Source of the DNA: CAWHYG01 sp963833505
GTDB taxonomy: Bacteria > Eisenbacteria > RBG-16-71-46 > CAIMUX01
Reading direction: 5' to 3'
Length of the DNA stretch: 64,000 bases
Assembly: GCA_963833505.1 (NCBI GenBank)
Contig: CAWHYG010000006.1
Coordinates: 186,001 to 250,000 of the forward strand
Below are positions 52,736 to 60,880 of the stretch, piece after piece; positions within the stretch are counted from its first letter, which is position 1, and each line of letters opens with the position of its first letter. Below the pieces are notes generated by a model, which was not told where the DNA came from, ran no database searches, and saw only the letters and a list, made by a program, of their open reading frames with translations. A program made the position numbers and the translations under genes.

Positions 52736-54519
52736 CTCAGCCGCACCCTGGTTCTCGAGCTGTCCGGAGATCCGCTGGAATCGGGCCTCAAGGAGCGAAG
52801 CGAATCGGAGCGACCGCCGCGATAGCCGGCAAACCTCGGGAATCGGGGCGAATTCGGCCCCGAGAGCGGCGCCAGACGCCCCAGGGAGTCGGGAGGCGCG
52901 CCCGGGAAGGGCGGTGGGCGCCCGACTCCCCTCGCCGGGTTTCCCGGGGCCGGCCCATGCGGCCCGGGCGAACCGGGACGGGCGGTGGCGGAACTGTCCG
53001 CCTTGGCCGGCGCCGCCGTCGTGTCCGTCTTGAGAGCGACGAGGAGCCCGGCGAGTCCCGCCGTGTCCGCCTTTTCTCCGATCAAGAGGTCGAGGGCTCC
53101 CCGGGCCTGCCGGCTCGCGGGATACTTGCGCACGATGCCGGCCAGCTCGGTGAGCGCGCTGTCCCGTTTGCCCGACACCGCCTTGAGGTGGATCCAGGCC
53201 ACGGCGTAGGCCGCCCGCGCCGCCATGTTCGACTGCGGGTATTTTTCCACGATCTCGCGATACCGCCCAAGCGCCTCCTCCGGCTGGTTCCGCGTGAGCA
53301 GATAGAGCTCGGCGATCTTGAGGGACGCTTCCGCCGTCTTGTCCTCGGTCGTCGCGGAATCGGAGCGGGCCTGCTGGGAAAGAGCCTGAAGCTGGGCCAG
53401 CCCCGCCGACCGGTTCGCCGCCTGCTCCCGGAACACGCTTCGGCCCCCCATCTTGCTCACCTGGTCGTAAGCGGTCCGGGCGGCGGTCAGGGAATCGAGG
53501 TAGACCTCGTAGGTGTAGCCGATCTGGAACTGCGCCTCGACCGCGCTGGTGGAGGTGGCGAACTTGTCGGTGACCTCGCGAAGCGCCTTCAAGGCGCCGA
53601 CGTGATCGCCGGCGGCATTCTGAGCCTGCGCCAGGTGCAGGCGGGCCACGGCCTGCCACTCATCCAGCGGGGCGCCCTGCGTGGTTCCCACCGGAATCAC
53701 GAGCCGCTTCAGGAGACGAACGGCGTCGTCGGGTTTTCCCATCGTGACGAGCACGTCCCCGGCGCTGAGCTGCGCCTCCCGCGCGGTCTTGTCGTCGGTG
53801 GCCGTGTGGGCCAGCTCCGTGTAGCTGTTATAGGCGCTGTCGGTCGCCCCCTCCTCCAGATAGAGGCCGCCGATGTGCGAGAGCGCGTCCTCTCCCCGCC
53901 CGCTGCCGTGAAACTCGGCTTCCAGCTCGCGGTAGCGGTGGATGGCCTCGGGGCGGTTGCGCTGCTCTTCCGCCGCCTGGGCCTGCGTGAAGAGGATCTC
54001 GTCCTTCTTGTCGAAATCCGGCTTCAGCTCGAGCACCTTGCGGAAGGAGGCGTCCATCAGCTCATAGTCCCGGCGCTGGTAGTGGCAGAGGCCGCTCAGG
54101 TAGTGGGCCCAGGGCACCAGCTTCGACTTGGGATAGTTCGCCATCAGCTCGTCAAACTTCCGGAGGGCGCTCTCGTATTCCCTCTTGCCGTAATAGCAGG
54201 CTCCCATCAGGTAGACGGCGTCATCGGCCCAGCGGCTGTCGGGATGCTGCGAGAGCACCTTGGTGCACTGCTTGATCGAAAGATCGTACTTGGTCACGGC
54301 GTCGGGCGAGATCTTGTCCGACTGGGAAAGCGCCTGGGTCTTCTCGGCTTCGCCGAAGTACTTCCTGGCGAGATAGAACGTGTTGAAGTAGACGCAGCCG
54401 CCGGAGAGCCCGGAGGCCAGGAGGCTTCCGGCCAGGAGCAGCAGGAGCCGCGGCCCGCAGAGGATGCGGCCTCTCAGGAAGGGCGCGGAGGCCGCGCCCG
54501 CCGCCAGGGTCGATCTCAC
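52732..54519 (-). CDS. TPR outer-membrane lipoprotein inside the pyr operon
   Basis: This 595-residue lipoprotein candidate has a signal (RLLLLLAGSLLASGLSGGC) with a lipobox. It has many TPR-like helical pairs from about residue 60 to 480 (HPDSRWADDAVYLMGACYYGKREYESAL, AHYLSGLCHYQRRDYELMDASF), like BamD/YfiO or PorE-type scaffolds. The last 100 residues are Pro/Gly/Ser-rich. The GTG at 54519 overlaps the pyrC stop and its own stop overlaps pyrK, so it is translationally coupled on both sides. A function in pyrimidine synthesis is not expected from a TPR lipoprotein; hitch-hiking of an envelope gene is likely. Confidence 0.85.
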   Translation of the reverse strand: MRSTLAAGAASAPFLRGRILCGPRLLLLLAGSLLASGLSGGCVYFNTFYLARKYFGEAEKTQALSQSDKISPDAVTKYDLSIKQCTKVLSQHPDSRWADDAVYLMGACYYGKREYESALRKFDELMANYPKSKLVPWAHYLSGLCHYQRRDYELMDASFRKVLELKPDFDKKDEILFTQAQAAEEQRNRPEAIHRYRELEAEFHGSGRGEDALSHIGGLYLEEGATDSAYNSYTELAHTATDDKTAREAQLSAGDVLVTMGKPDDAVRLLKRLVIPVGTTQGAPLDEWQAVARLHLAQAQNAAGDHVGALKALREVTDKFATSTSAVEAQFQIGYTYEVYLDSLTAARTAYDQVSKMGGRSVFREQAANRSAGLAQLQALSQQARSDSATTEDKTAEASLKIAELYLLTRNQPEEALGRYREIVEKYPQSNMAARAAYAVAWIHLKAVSGKRDSALTELAGIVRKYPASRQARGALDLLIGEKADTAGLAGLLVALKTDTTAAPAKADSSATARPGSPGPHGPAPGNPARGVGRPPPFPGAPPDSLGRLAPLSGPNSPRFPRFAGYRGGRSDSLRSLRPDSSGSPDSSRTRVRLR

Positions 54520-55925
54520 CTCGAGCGATCTCCGTTCCAGCGCCGGGCGCGATCCCCGGCCGGACCGCCGCTCACCGCGGCCGATCGATCGACCGGAGCC
54601 GGCGACACGGCGGCATGCGTGACCTTGCCGGAGGCGATCGTCAGGAGGACCTTGCCCTTCAAGGTCCATCCGGCGAAAGGCGTGTTGCGGCTCAGGGAGG
54701 CGAACCGGGCGGGGTCGACGGTCCATTCCCATTCGAGATCGACGGCCGCCAGATCGGCGGGCCGGCCGATCTCGAGCCGACTGCCGGGCAGCCCGAGGAT
54801 CCGCCGGGGCGCGACCGACATGCGTTCGACCAGGTCTTCCAGCTTCATGCCCTCCTCCTCGACCAGCGCGCGGTAGGAGACCCCGAAGGCGGTCTCGAGC
54901 CCGATGACGCCGAAGGGCGCCTGATCGAGCTCCACGTCCTTGTCCGCCGTCGCGTGCGGGGCGTGGTCGGTGGCAAGGGCGTCGATCAACCCCTCCTTGA
55001 CGGCGCGGCGGACGGCGGCCACGTCGGCCGCCGTCCGGAGCGGCGGATTCATCTTGAACGAGCTGTCATAGCTCCGGAGGCTCTCATCCGTCAAGGTGAG
55101 GTAATGGGGCGCGGTTTCCGCCGTCACCCGGATCCCTTTCTCGCGCGCCCGGCGCAGCAGCTCGACGCTGCCGCGGGTCGACAGGTGACAGAGGTGCAGC
55201 GTGCAGCCGGTCATCTCGGCGAGGAAGAGGTCGCGGGCCACGCCGATCTCCTCGCTGGCCGCGGGGATTCCGCGCAGGCCGAGAACGGTCGACCAGTAGC
55301 CCTCGTGCATCACGCCGCGGCCTTTGAGACTTCGGTCCTCGCAGTGGGAAAGGACGGGCAGACCGGCCATGCGGGCGTATTCCATGCCCCGCCGGCACAC
55401 CTCGCTGTCGTCCACCGGGAACCCGTCGTCGGAGACGGCCACGGCGCCCGCCTCCTTCAGCTCGATCATCTCGGTGATCTCCTTGCCCTCGAGACGGCGG
55501 GTCATGGCCGCGACCGGATGGACCGCGGTGCCGCACGCCTCGCGCGCCCGGGCCAGCACCAGATCGACGACCGAACGGGTGTCGATCCGGGAGGGGGTGT
55601 TCGGCATGCAGGCCACGCCGGTGAAGGCCCCGCGGGCCGCCGCCAGCGCGCCGGACGCGATCGTCTCGGCCTCTTCCCCGCCGGGCTCGCGCAAATGGAC
55701 GTGCATGTCGAAGAGCCCGGGCATCACGACGCCGCCCTCCAGATCGGCTTCGGCGGCTCCTTCGACGGCCGGAAGGCCCGGCGCCATCGCTTCCAGGATG
55801 CCGTCCTTGATCCAGAGGTCACAGAGGCCGCGCCGTTCGTTCCCGGGATCGACCACCCGGAGGTTTCGCAGAAGGATCGACCCCGCCCGGTTCCAGACCC
55901 CGGCCAGTTCGCTCACGACGTTCAT
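54516..55925 (-). CDS. pyrC: Dihydroorotase
   Basis: This 469-residue amidohydrolase closes carbamoyl-aspartate to dihydroorotate. DMHVHLREPG gives two metal His, the segment around VAVSDDGFPV stands where the carboxylated-Lys/third-metal region lies, LHLCHLST and ATDHAPHATADKD complete the set, and MNPPLRT binds substrate. It is the longer class I type. The final 35 residues (Arg/Gly-rich) exceed the fold. It starts 73 bases after pyrB, and its stop overlaps the TPR gene. Confidence 0.94.
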   Translation of the reverse strand: MNVVSELAGVWNRAGSILLRNLRVVDPGNERRGLCDLWIKDGILEAMAPGLPAVEGAAEADLEGGVVMPGLFDMHVHLREPGGEEAETIASGALAAARGAFTGVACMPNTPSRIDTRSVVDLVLARAREACGTAVHPVAAMTRRLEGKEITEMIELKEAGAVAVSDDGFPVDDSEVCRRGMEYARMAGLPVLSHCEDRSLKGRGVMHEGYWSTVLGLRGIPAASEEIGVARDLFLAEMTGCTLHLCHLSTRGSVELLRRAREKGIRVTAETAPHYLTLTDESLRSYDSSFKMNPPLRTAADVAAVRRAVKEGLIDALATDHAPHATADKDVELDQAPFGVIGLETAFGVSYRALVEEEGMKLEDLVERMSVAPRRILGLPGSRLEIGRPADLAAVDLEWEWTVDPARFASLSRNTPFAGWTLKGKVLLTIASGKVTHAAVSPAPVDRSAAVSGGPAGDRARRWNGDRSR

Positions 55926-55998
55926 CGTCTCATCTCCCCGGACCCGAGTCCGCCGGCCCCGCGACCTTGATCACCCGGCCGCGGACCCCGGTTCCACG

Positions 55999-56961
55999 TC
56001 ATCTTTCCCGCGCGCTCAACGAGACGTCTGCAACCGGTTCCAGATCCGAACCGCCCCAGACCAGGAAGAGCACCGCCATCCGCACGGCCACGCCGTTCAC
56101 GACCTGATCCAGGATGACCGCGTCCGGACCGTCCGCGACGTCGTCGAAGATCTCGACGCCCCGGTTCATCGGGCCCGGATGCATGATCACCGGACGTCCG
56201 GCCCGCTCGAGAGCCTCGCGCCGGATTCCGAAGCTGCGGGCGTACTCCCGCAGGGAAGGCAGGAAGCCTCCCTTCATGCGTTCGAGCTGGAGACGCAGGA
56301 CCATGACCACCTGCGCTCCTTCGAGGCCTTCGTCCAGCCGGCTCGTGACCCGGACCCCGGTGCGTTCGATCTCGACCGGAATCAGGGTGGAAGGACCGAC
56401 CAGGGTCACGCGCGCCCCGACCTTGGAGAGGGCCCAGATGTTGGAGCGGGCCACGCGGCTGTGGGCGATGTCCCCGACGATGGAGACGCGCAGCCCCTCG
56501 AGGCTCGGGAACCGTTCGCGGATCGTGTAGAGGTCGAGCAGCCCCTGGGTCGGATGCTCATGGAAGCCGTCCCCGGCGTTGATCACGTGGGCGTCGATCC
56601 GGCGCGCCAGGAAGTGCGCGGCCCCCGAGGAACCGTGCCGGAGGACGACGACGTCCACCTTCATGGCCTCGATGTTCCGCACCGTGTCGAGCAGGGTCTC
56701 TCCCTTCGAGACCGAGGATCCGCTGGCGGCGAAGGCCAGCGTGTCGGCCGACAGCCTCTTGGCCGCCAGCTCGAAGCTGAGGCGCGTGCGGGTGGACGGC
56801 TCGAAGAAAGCGTTGCACACCGTCACGCCGCGCAGGCTGGGAACCTTCTTGATCGGCCGGTCCAGGATCTGCCGGAAGGTCCGCGCCGTGTCGACGATGT
56901 GAAGGATCTCTTCCCGGGACAGCTCCTCCAGCCCCAGCAGGTGCTTTCGGCGGAAGATCAT
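55999..56961 (-). CDS. pyrB: Aspartate carbamoyltransferase catalytic subunit
   Basis: This 320-residue enzyme joins carbamoyl phosphate and aspartate. FFEPSTRTRLSFE is the carbamoyl-phosphate loop, HPTQGLLDL and IVGDIAHSRVARSN are family motifs, and MHPGPMNRGVEI binds aspartate. No pyrI-type regulatory subunit is seen, consistent with a pyrR-regulated, PyrC-associated type. It lies 154 bases after pyrR; this gap shows no gene. Confidence 0.96.
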   Translation of the reverse strand: MIFRRKHLLGLEELSREEILHIVDTARTFRQILDRPIKKVPSLRGVTVCNAFFEPSTRTRLSFELAAKRLSADTLAFAASGSSVSKGETLLDTVRNIEAMKVDVVVLRHGSSGAAHFLARRIDAHVINAGDGFHEHPTQGLLDLYTIRERFPSLEGLRVSIVGDIAHSRVARSNIWALSKVGARVTLVGPSTLIPVEIERTGVRVTSRLDEGLEGAQVVMVLRLQLERMKGGFLPSLREYARSFGIRREALERAGRPVIMHPGPMNRGVEIFDDVADGPDAVILDQVVNGVAVRMAVLFLVWGGSDLEPVADVSLSARER

Positions 56962-57115
56962 CGGCTCGCTCCTTCCTCATCCGCTCGAGGCGCCCGCGGC
57001 CCGTCTTCGTCCGCCCGGCGCGAAGGGGTTCGGATCGGCCCGGCCTCTCCCCGGCCGATCCGCAGCGCTGGCATCGCGCCCGCGCTCTCTCGTCCCATCC
57101 GATCCCACTCGCGGC

Positions 57116-57688
57116 TCATGCCGGCTCCTCCTCGATCCGCTCCCGGGACTCCTCGATCTCCTCGATGCTCACGCCGTCGATGCCGTCCTCCTCGACCAGC
57201 TTGACCTTGACCTCCTCCCGCCGCGAGGTGGGGACGTTCTTGCCGACATAGTCGGCGCGAATCGGCAGCTCGCGGTGCCCGCGATCCACCAGGACGGCGA
57301 GCTGGATCACCCGGGGCCGCCCATGATCCATGATGGCGTCCAAGGCGGCGCGGATCGTGCGGCCGGTATAGAGGACGTCATCCACGAGGACGATGACCTT
57401 CTCCTCGACCCGGAACGGGATTTCCGTCGTCCGCACGATGGGCTGCTGCGCGGCGAGCTGGAGATCGTCCCGGTAGAGCGTGATGTCGAGCGCGCCCAGG
57501 GGGACCTCGACGCCCTCGAACTGCCGGATGTTCTCCCGGATGCGCTGGGCCAGCGGAAAGCCGCGCCGGCGGATGCCCACCAGCGCCAGGCGCTCCACGC
57601 CGCGGTTTCGTTCCACGATCTCGTGCGAGATCCGGGCGATGGCCCGCCGCATGTCCTCCTGGTTGATGATGAAGGCCTTCTGCTTCAC
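57116..57688 (-). CDS. pyrR: Pyrimidine operon attenuation regulator / uracil phosphoribosyltransferase
   Basis: This 190-residue type I phosphoribosyltransferase binds pyr leader RNA with UMP as co-regulator. VIVLVDDVLYTGRTIRAAL is the PRPP motif, GIRRRGFPLAQRI and LYRDDL are typical of PyrR, and RELPIRADYVGKNVPTS is the C-terminal RNA/PRTase segment. The acidic tail EEIEESRERIEEEPA is slightly longer than usual. It is the first gene behind an attenuator that fits its own binding site, giving autogenous control of the whole operon. Confidence 0.96.
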   Translation of the reverse strand: MKQKAFIINQEDMRRAIARISHEIVERNRGVERLALVGIRRRGFPLAQRIRENIRQFEGVEVPLGALDITLYRDDLQLAAQQPIVRTTEIPFRVEEKVIVLVDDVLYTGRTIRAALDAIMDHGRPRVIQLAVLVDRGHRELPIRADYVGKNVPTSRREEVKVKLVEEDGIDGVSIEEIEESRERIEEEPA

Positions 57689-57765
57689 GCGGGATCCCTC
57701 CTCTCGGATGAACCGGTTCCGGAGAGTGGCTCCGGAGCGGCCGGGCGCGCTGGCCTCCGGAAGGC

Positions 57766-57870
57766 AAAAAACACCCCGAGCCGGCCCGGGAACGGGCCTT
57801 TCGATCGGCTCGGGATCTCTTCGATTTCATGGCCGGCTCCTTGCCGGTCTCGCGGGACCGGCTTAAAGGC
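57766..57870 (-). promoter_or_regulatory. PyrR-type transcription attenuator (binding loop, antiterminator, terminator)
   Basis: In transcription order, CUUUAA leads to the hairpin GCCGGUC-CCGCGA-GACCGGC (57862-57843) and AAGGA, matching the PyrR binding loop pattern (UUUAA..GUCC-GAG..AAGGA). GAGCCGGCC (57839-57831) can pair with GGCCGGCUC (57786-57778) as antiterminator. The latter is also the 3' arm of a terminator, CCCGAGCC ... GGCUCGGG with inner stem GGCCCG/CGGGCC, followed by six U (57771-57766). PyrR-UMP binding should stabilise the first hairpin and allow termination. About 77 bases then lead to pyrR. Confidence 0.85.
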
Positions 57871-57894
57871 CTTCGTGCCGGAGCTTTCGAGCGC

Positions 57895-57922
57895 AGGATA
57901 CCACGCCGGGCCCTGCGATCAA
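57895..57922 (-). promoter_or_regulatory. Sigma-70-like promoter of the pyr operon
   Basis: The -35 is TTGATC (57922-57917), followed by a 16-base spacer and the -10 TATCCT (57900-57895). A start near 57888 would place the PyrR loop about 20 bases into the leader. It was predicted by eye from position and match only. Confidence 0.55.
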
Positions 57923-58043
57923 GTCCGATCCGCGGACCCGCTGATCGGGCCAGACGGTCCTCCTCGATCCCGCGCGTCCACCGCGGCGGAGGGTCCGGCC
58001 CGGTCCCGCCCGCGGCCGCTCCGGGGCCGGCCCGTCGCCGCGA

Positions 58044-58685
58044 TCAGAAGAAGATCATCGACCCGATCGAGGACTCGATGGCCGGCACCGTCCGGTCGAA
58101 ATCCGGCAGCGGCGTCAGAAAGTCCACCTGGACGAGAGCCCCGCCCGGTCCCGGGCGGATCAGACGATACAAGACCATCTTCGGGTTCCGGACCTCGAAG
58201 CGCAGGGCGACGTCCGCGCCGACCCGAAAGAGGCTGTCCGTGACTGCCGCCGGCGCCGTCTGCCTGCGCACGGCCTGCCGGCACCAGGCGATCCAGGCCG
58301 GCGTCATGCCGCCGGCCGGCGCGAGAACCAGGCGGGAGACCGTGCAGAGCCCGACGTTGCCGGGGCGGCCGAAAAGAAGGACGGGCACGGCGGCCAGGGA
58401 ATCTCCCGGTTTCTGATTCTGCTCGACCGCGGCGCGGATCTGGGCCGCGCGCGCGGGCGGAATGGCCTCAAAGATCGAAGGCGGCCGGAAGGTGATCCTG
58501 AGGGTGGAGTCGGACACGGCCGGACCGAGCAGCGTCGTGTCGACCTTGAAGGTCTGAACCGGAATCGAGGAGAGATCGGCTCCGGCGGATGACTGGCCGG
58601 ACTTCTTGCGCCCGCAGCCGCCTGCGAGCACGGCGGCCGACGCCAGAAGCGCCAGACACACGGTCATCGTACTTGCTCTGGACAT
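58044..58685 (-). CDS. Lipoprotein, unknown function
   Basis: This 213-residue predicted lipoprotein has a clean signal and lipobox (LALLASAAVLAGGC). The mature part begins GRKKSGQSS and continues with beta-strand-rich sequence (TLRITFRPPSIFEAIPPA, VGADVALRFEVRNPKMVLY). I recognise no named domain. It ends SSIGSMIFF. It is separate from the pyr operon, whose leader begins about 150 bases downstream, and is preceded by recO on the same strand (36-base gap), so co-transcription with recO is likely. Confidence 0.75.
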   Translation of the reverse strand: MSRASTMTVCLALLASAAVLAGGCGRKKSGQSSAGADLSSIPVQTFKVDTTLLGPAVSDSTLRITFRPPSIFEAIPPARAAQIRAAVEQNQKPGDSLAAVPVLLFGRPGNVGLCTVSRLVLAPAGGMTPAWIAWCRQAVRRQTAPAAVTDSLFRVGADVALRFEVRNPKMVLYRLIRPGPGGALVQVDFLTPLPDFDRTVPAIESSIGSMIFF

Positions 58686-58721
58686 GCCTGCTCCCGCGTC
58701 CTTCCCGGATCTCGAGGGCGA

Positions 58722-59594
58722 TCAGCCGGCCTCGCCCGGCTCCTGAGGATCCCCGGGGCACGGTACGGAACCGGGCGGCGGCGCGTCAAGGACGCCTTCC
58801 CAAGCCGCTCTCCCCGCCAGGGATCGCAACCCGCGGTAGGTCTCGATATGGTACAGAAGGAACTCCTCCACCAGCCGGTCGAGGGCGCGCAGCCAGGCGA
58901 TCGAGGGAAGTCCGGCGGACTCCCGGATCGTCGCCCCCTCCGCTGCCGCGCGCCCGCGGCCCAGGACCATCGACCGCACCCGGCGAAGAGCGCGCGGAGC
59001 GAGCCGGATGCCGCCCGGTTCCGACCCGGCGGCGCAGCGCGGGCAGAGCACGCCTCCTTCCGCCGTCCGGAAGAGCCAGACCTCCCCCTCGTCCGGCAAC
59101 GGCCTCCCGCAGGAGAGGCATTCGTCCAGCCGAGGCGCGTATCCCAGGAGAGCGGCGATTCTCAGCTCGAGAGCCCGGAAGAGCTCGGGCAGCGCCTGGT
59201 GTGGCGACGTCTCGATGACTTGAAACCCACGGAGCGAGAGCTGGAACAACTCCTCGGCCGGTTGCTCCTCCAGGAGGACACGATCCAGGAATTCCGCCAG
59301 GGCGGAACCCCAGAGGAACCGGTGCGGAGAGCGCAGGATCTCACGGAATTCCTGTTCGAGGACTCCGCTCTTCAGGAACTGCAGATCCCGGCCGGGGCGG
59401 TGATACAGGACGAAGGTGGAGTGGGCCAGAAGCTCCAGGCTGGCGCCGAAGGGGCTTCGGGGATCGCGCACCCCCTTTCCGATCGCGCCGATCTTCCCCA
59501 GCTCGCGCGTGAACAGCGTGGCCACCCGGCTGGTGTCGCCGAAGCGGAGGTTCCGGAGGACCAGCGCCTCGCACTGCATGAGAGCGGCGCTCAT
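58722..59594 (-). CDS. recO: DNA repair protein RecO
   Basis: This 290-residue protein has an N-terminal OB-fold (ALVLRNLRFGDTSRVATLFT, GKIGAIGKGVRDPRS) and a helical C-terminal part with a four-Cys zinc site (CLSCGRPL ... CPRC). RecO loads RecA on SSB-coated DNA with RecR. The ATG at 59594 is used; an ATG five residues later is an alternative. The gene cluster pgpH-ybeY-CBS proteins upstream commonly accompanies recO in bacteria, but here aroF on the other strand intervenes. Confidence 0.88.
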   Translation of the reverse strand: MSAALMQCEALVLRNLRFGDTSRVATLFTRELGKIGAIGKGVRDPRSPFGASLELLAHSTFVLYHRPGRDLQFLKSGVLEQEFREILRSPHRFLWGSALAEFLDRVLLEEQPAEELFQLSLRGFQVIETSPHQALPELFRALELRIAALLGYAPRLDECLSCGRPLPDEGEVWLFRTAEGGVLCPRCAAGSEPGGIRLAPRALRRVRSMVLGRGRAAAEGATIRESAGLPSIAWLRALDRLVEEFLLYHIETYRGLRSLAGRAAWEGVLDAPPPGSVPCPGDPQEPGEAG

Positions 59595-59800
59595 GGCCGG
59601 CGGATCTCCGGGGCTCGATCGATTCCTGGACGAAGCCGGGGCCTGGGGGTTACCGTTCCCGCGCCGGCGGAAAGGCGGGCGCCGGGCCCGGCGCGCCCTG
59701 CGGCGCCCCCGCCGGCGCGCCCGAGCCATGGGCCGGCACCCGAGCCGGCACGCTCGAGCCGTCCGACGGCGCGCGGAGACCCCAAAAGAGGAGCGAAAGC

Positions 59801-60880
59801 ATGATCATCCGCCTCGTCAAGGGAGTCACCCCCGAACAGCTCCAGGAGGTCATCCGGCGGGTCGAGGCGAACGGTTGCCGTCCGGATGTCAGCGTCGGGG
59901 TCGACACGACCGTGGTCGGCGTCGTGGGAGACACGCGGCAGCTCGACGAGAACCTGTTCCGGGAGCTGGAGTGGGTGGACTCCGTCATCCGGATCAGTCG
60001 GCCCTACAAGCTGGTCAGCCGGGAGTACTCCCCGCGGTCCCGGCAGGTCCGGGTCGGCCCGGTGGTGTTCGGCGGCGGGCGGGCGGTCGTCATGGCGGGT
60101 CCCTGCTCGGTCGAAGGGCGCGAGCAGCTGTTGCCCCTGGCCGGCGCGTGCCAGGAAGCGGGAGCAGAGGTCCTGCGCGGAGGAGCGTACAAGCCCCGGA
60201 CCTCGCCCTATGCGTTTCAGGGCCTCGGCCGCGCCGGTCTGGCGTGCCTGGAAGAAGCGCGGGCGATCACCGGCCTGCCCATCGTCACGGAAGCGACCGG
60301 AAGCCACCATCATCCCCTGCCCGGCGGCGCCATCGAGGAGCGTTCCGTCCTCGAACAGGTCGTCGAATCCGCCGACATCATCCAGATCGGCACCCGGAAC
60401 ATGAAATCGTACGGCCTGCTGGCGGAGGCCGGCCGGCTGGCCGGAGAAGCCGGCAAGGCGGTGCTCCTGAAACGCGGTGAAGCCTCGACCCTCGAGGAGT
60501 TCCTGCTGGCGGCCGAATACCTGGCGGTCCATGGCTGCCCCGACATCCTGCTCTGCCTGCGCGGCATCCGGACCTTTGAATCGCAGGGCTTTCAGCGGTA
60601 CACCTCCGACATCGCCGCCATCGCCGTCCTCAAGCGGGAATCGAACCTCCCGGTCATCTTCGATCCCTCCCACGCGACGGGCGACCGGCGGATCGTACCC
60701 CCGGTGGCCCTGGCCGCGATCGCCGCGGGCGCCGACGGACTTCTCATCGAAACCCATGAGAACCCGAAGACGGCCTGGAGCGACGGGCAGGAGTGCGTCA
60801 CGCCCGCCGAGCTGGCGCAGATCGTGGCGGACGTCCGGCGGCTCGAGGGGACTCTGAACCGCTCCGCGCCCTCGCTCTGA
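59801..60880 (+). CDS. aroF: 3-deoxy-7-phosphoheptulonate synthase (type I beta, AroF-like)
   Basis: This 359-residue enzyme condenses PEP and erythrose-4-phosphate, entering the shikimate pathway. An N-terminal ferredoxin-like regulatory domain (residues 1-70) precedes the TIM barrel: VMAGPCSVEG (metal Cys), LRGGAYKPRTSPYAFQGLG, IGTRNMKSYGLL, VLLKRGEASTLEEF and FDPSHATGDR. One substitution is seen near EATGSHHHPLP, where family members have longer variants. GGAGCGAAAGC precedes the ATG. It is the only plus-strand gene in the last 52 kb and overlaps the next gene tail-to-tail by 83 bases. Confidence 0.92.
   Translation: MIIRLVKGVTPEQLQEVIRRVEANGCRPDVSVGVDTTVVGVVGDTRQLDENLFRELEWVDSVIRISRPYKLVSREYSPRSRQVRVGPVVFGGGRAVVMAGPCSVEGREQLLPLAGACQEAGAEVLRGGAYKPRTSPYAFQGLGRAGLACLEEARAITGLPIVTEATGSHHHPLPGGAIEERSVLEQVVESADIIQIGTRNMKSYGLLAEAGRLAGEAGKAVLLKRGEASTLEEFLLAAEYLAVHGCPDILLCLRGIRTFESQGFQRYTSDIAAIAVLKRESNLPVIFDPSHATGDRRIVPPVALAAIAAGADGLLIETHENPKTAWSDGQECVTPAELAQIVADVRRLEGTLNRSAPSL

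Noticed and set aside
57378..57830. Leader peptide starting MKSKRSRADRK in the pyr leader
   Set aside because: The ATG lies inside the antiterminator/terminator region without a ribosome site, and the frame overlaps pyrR out of phase.
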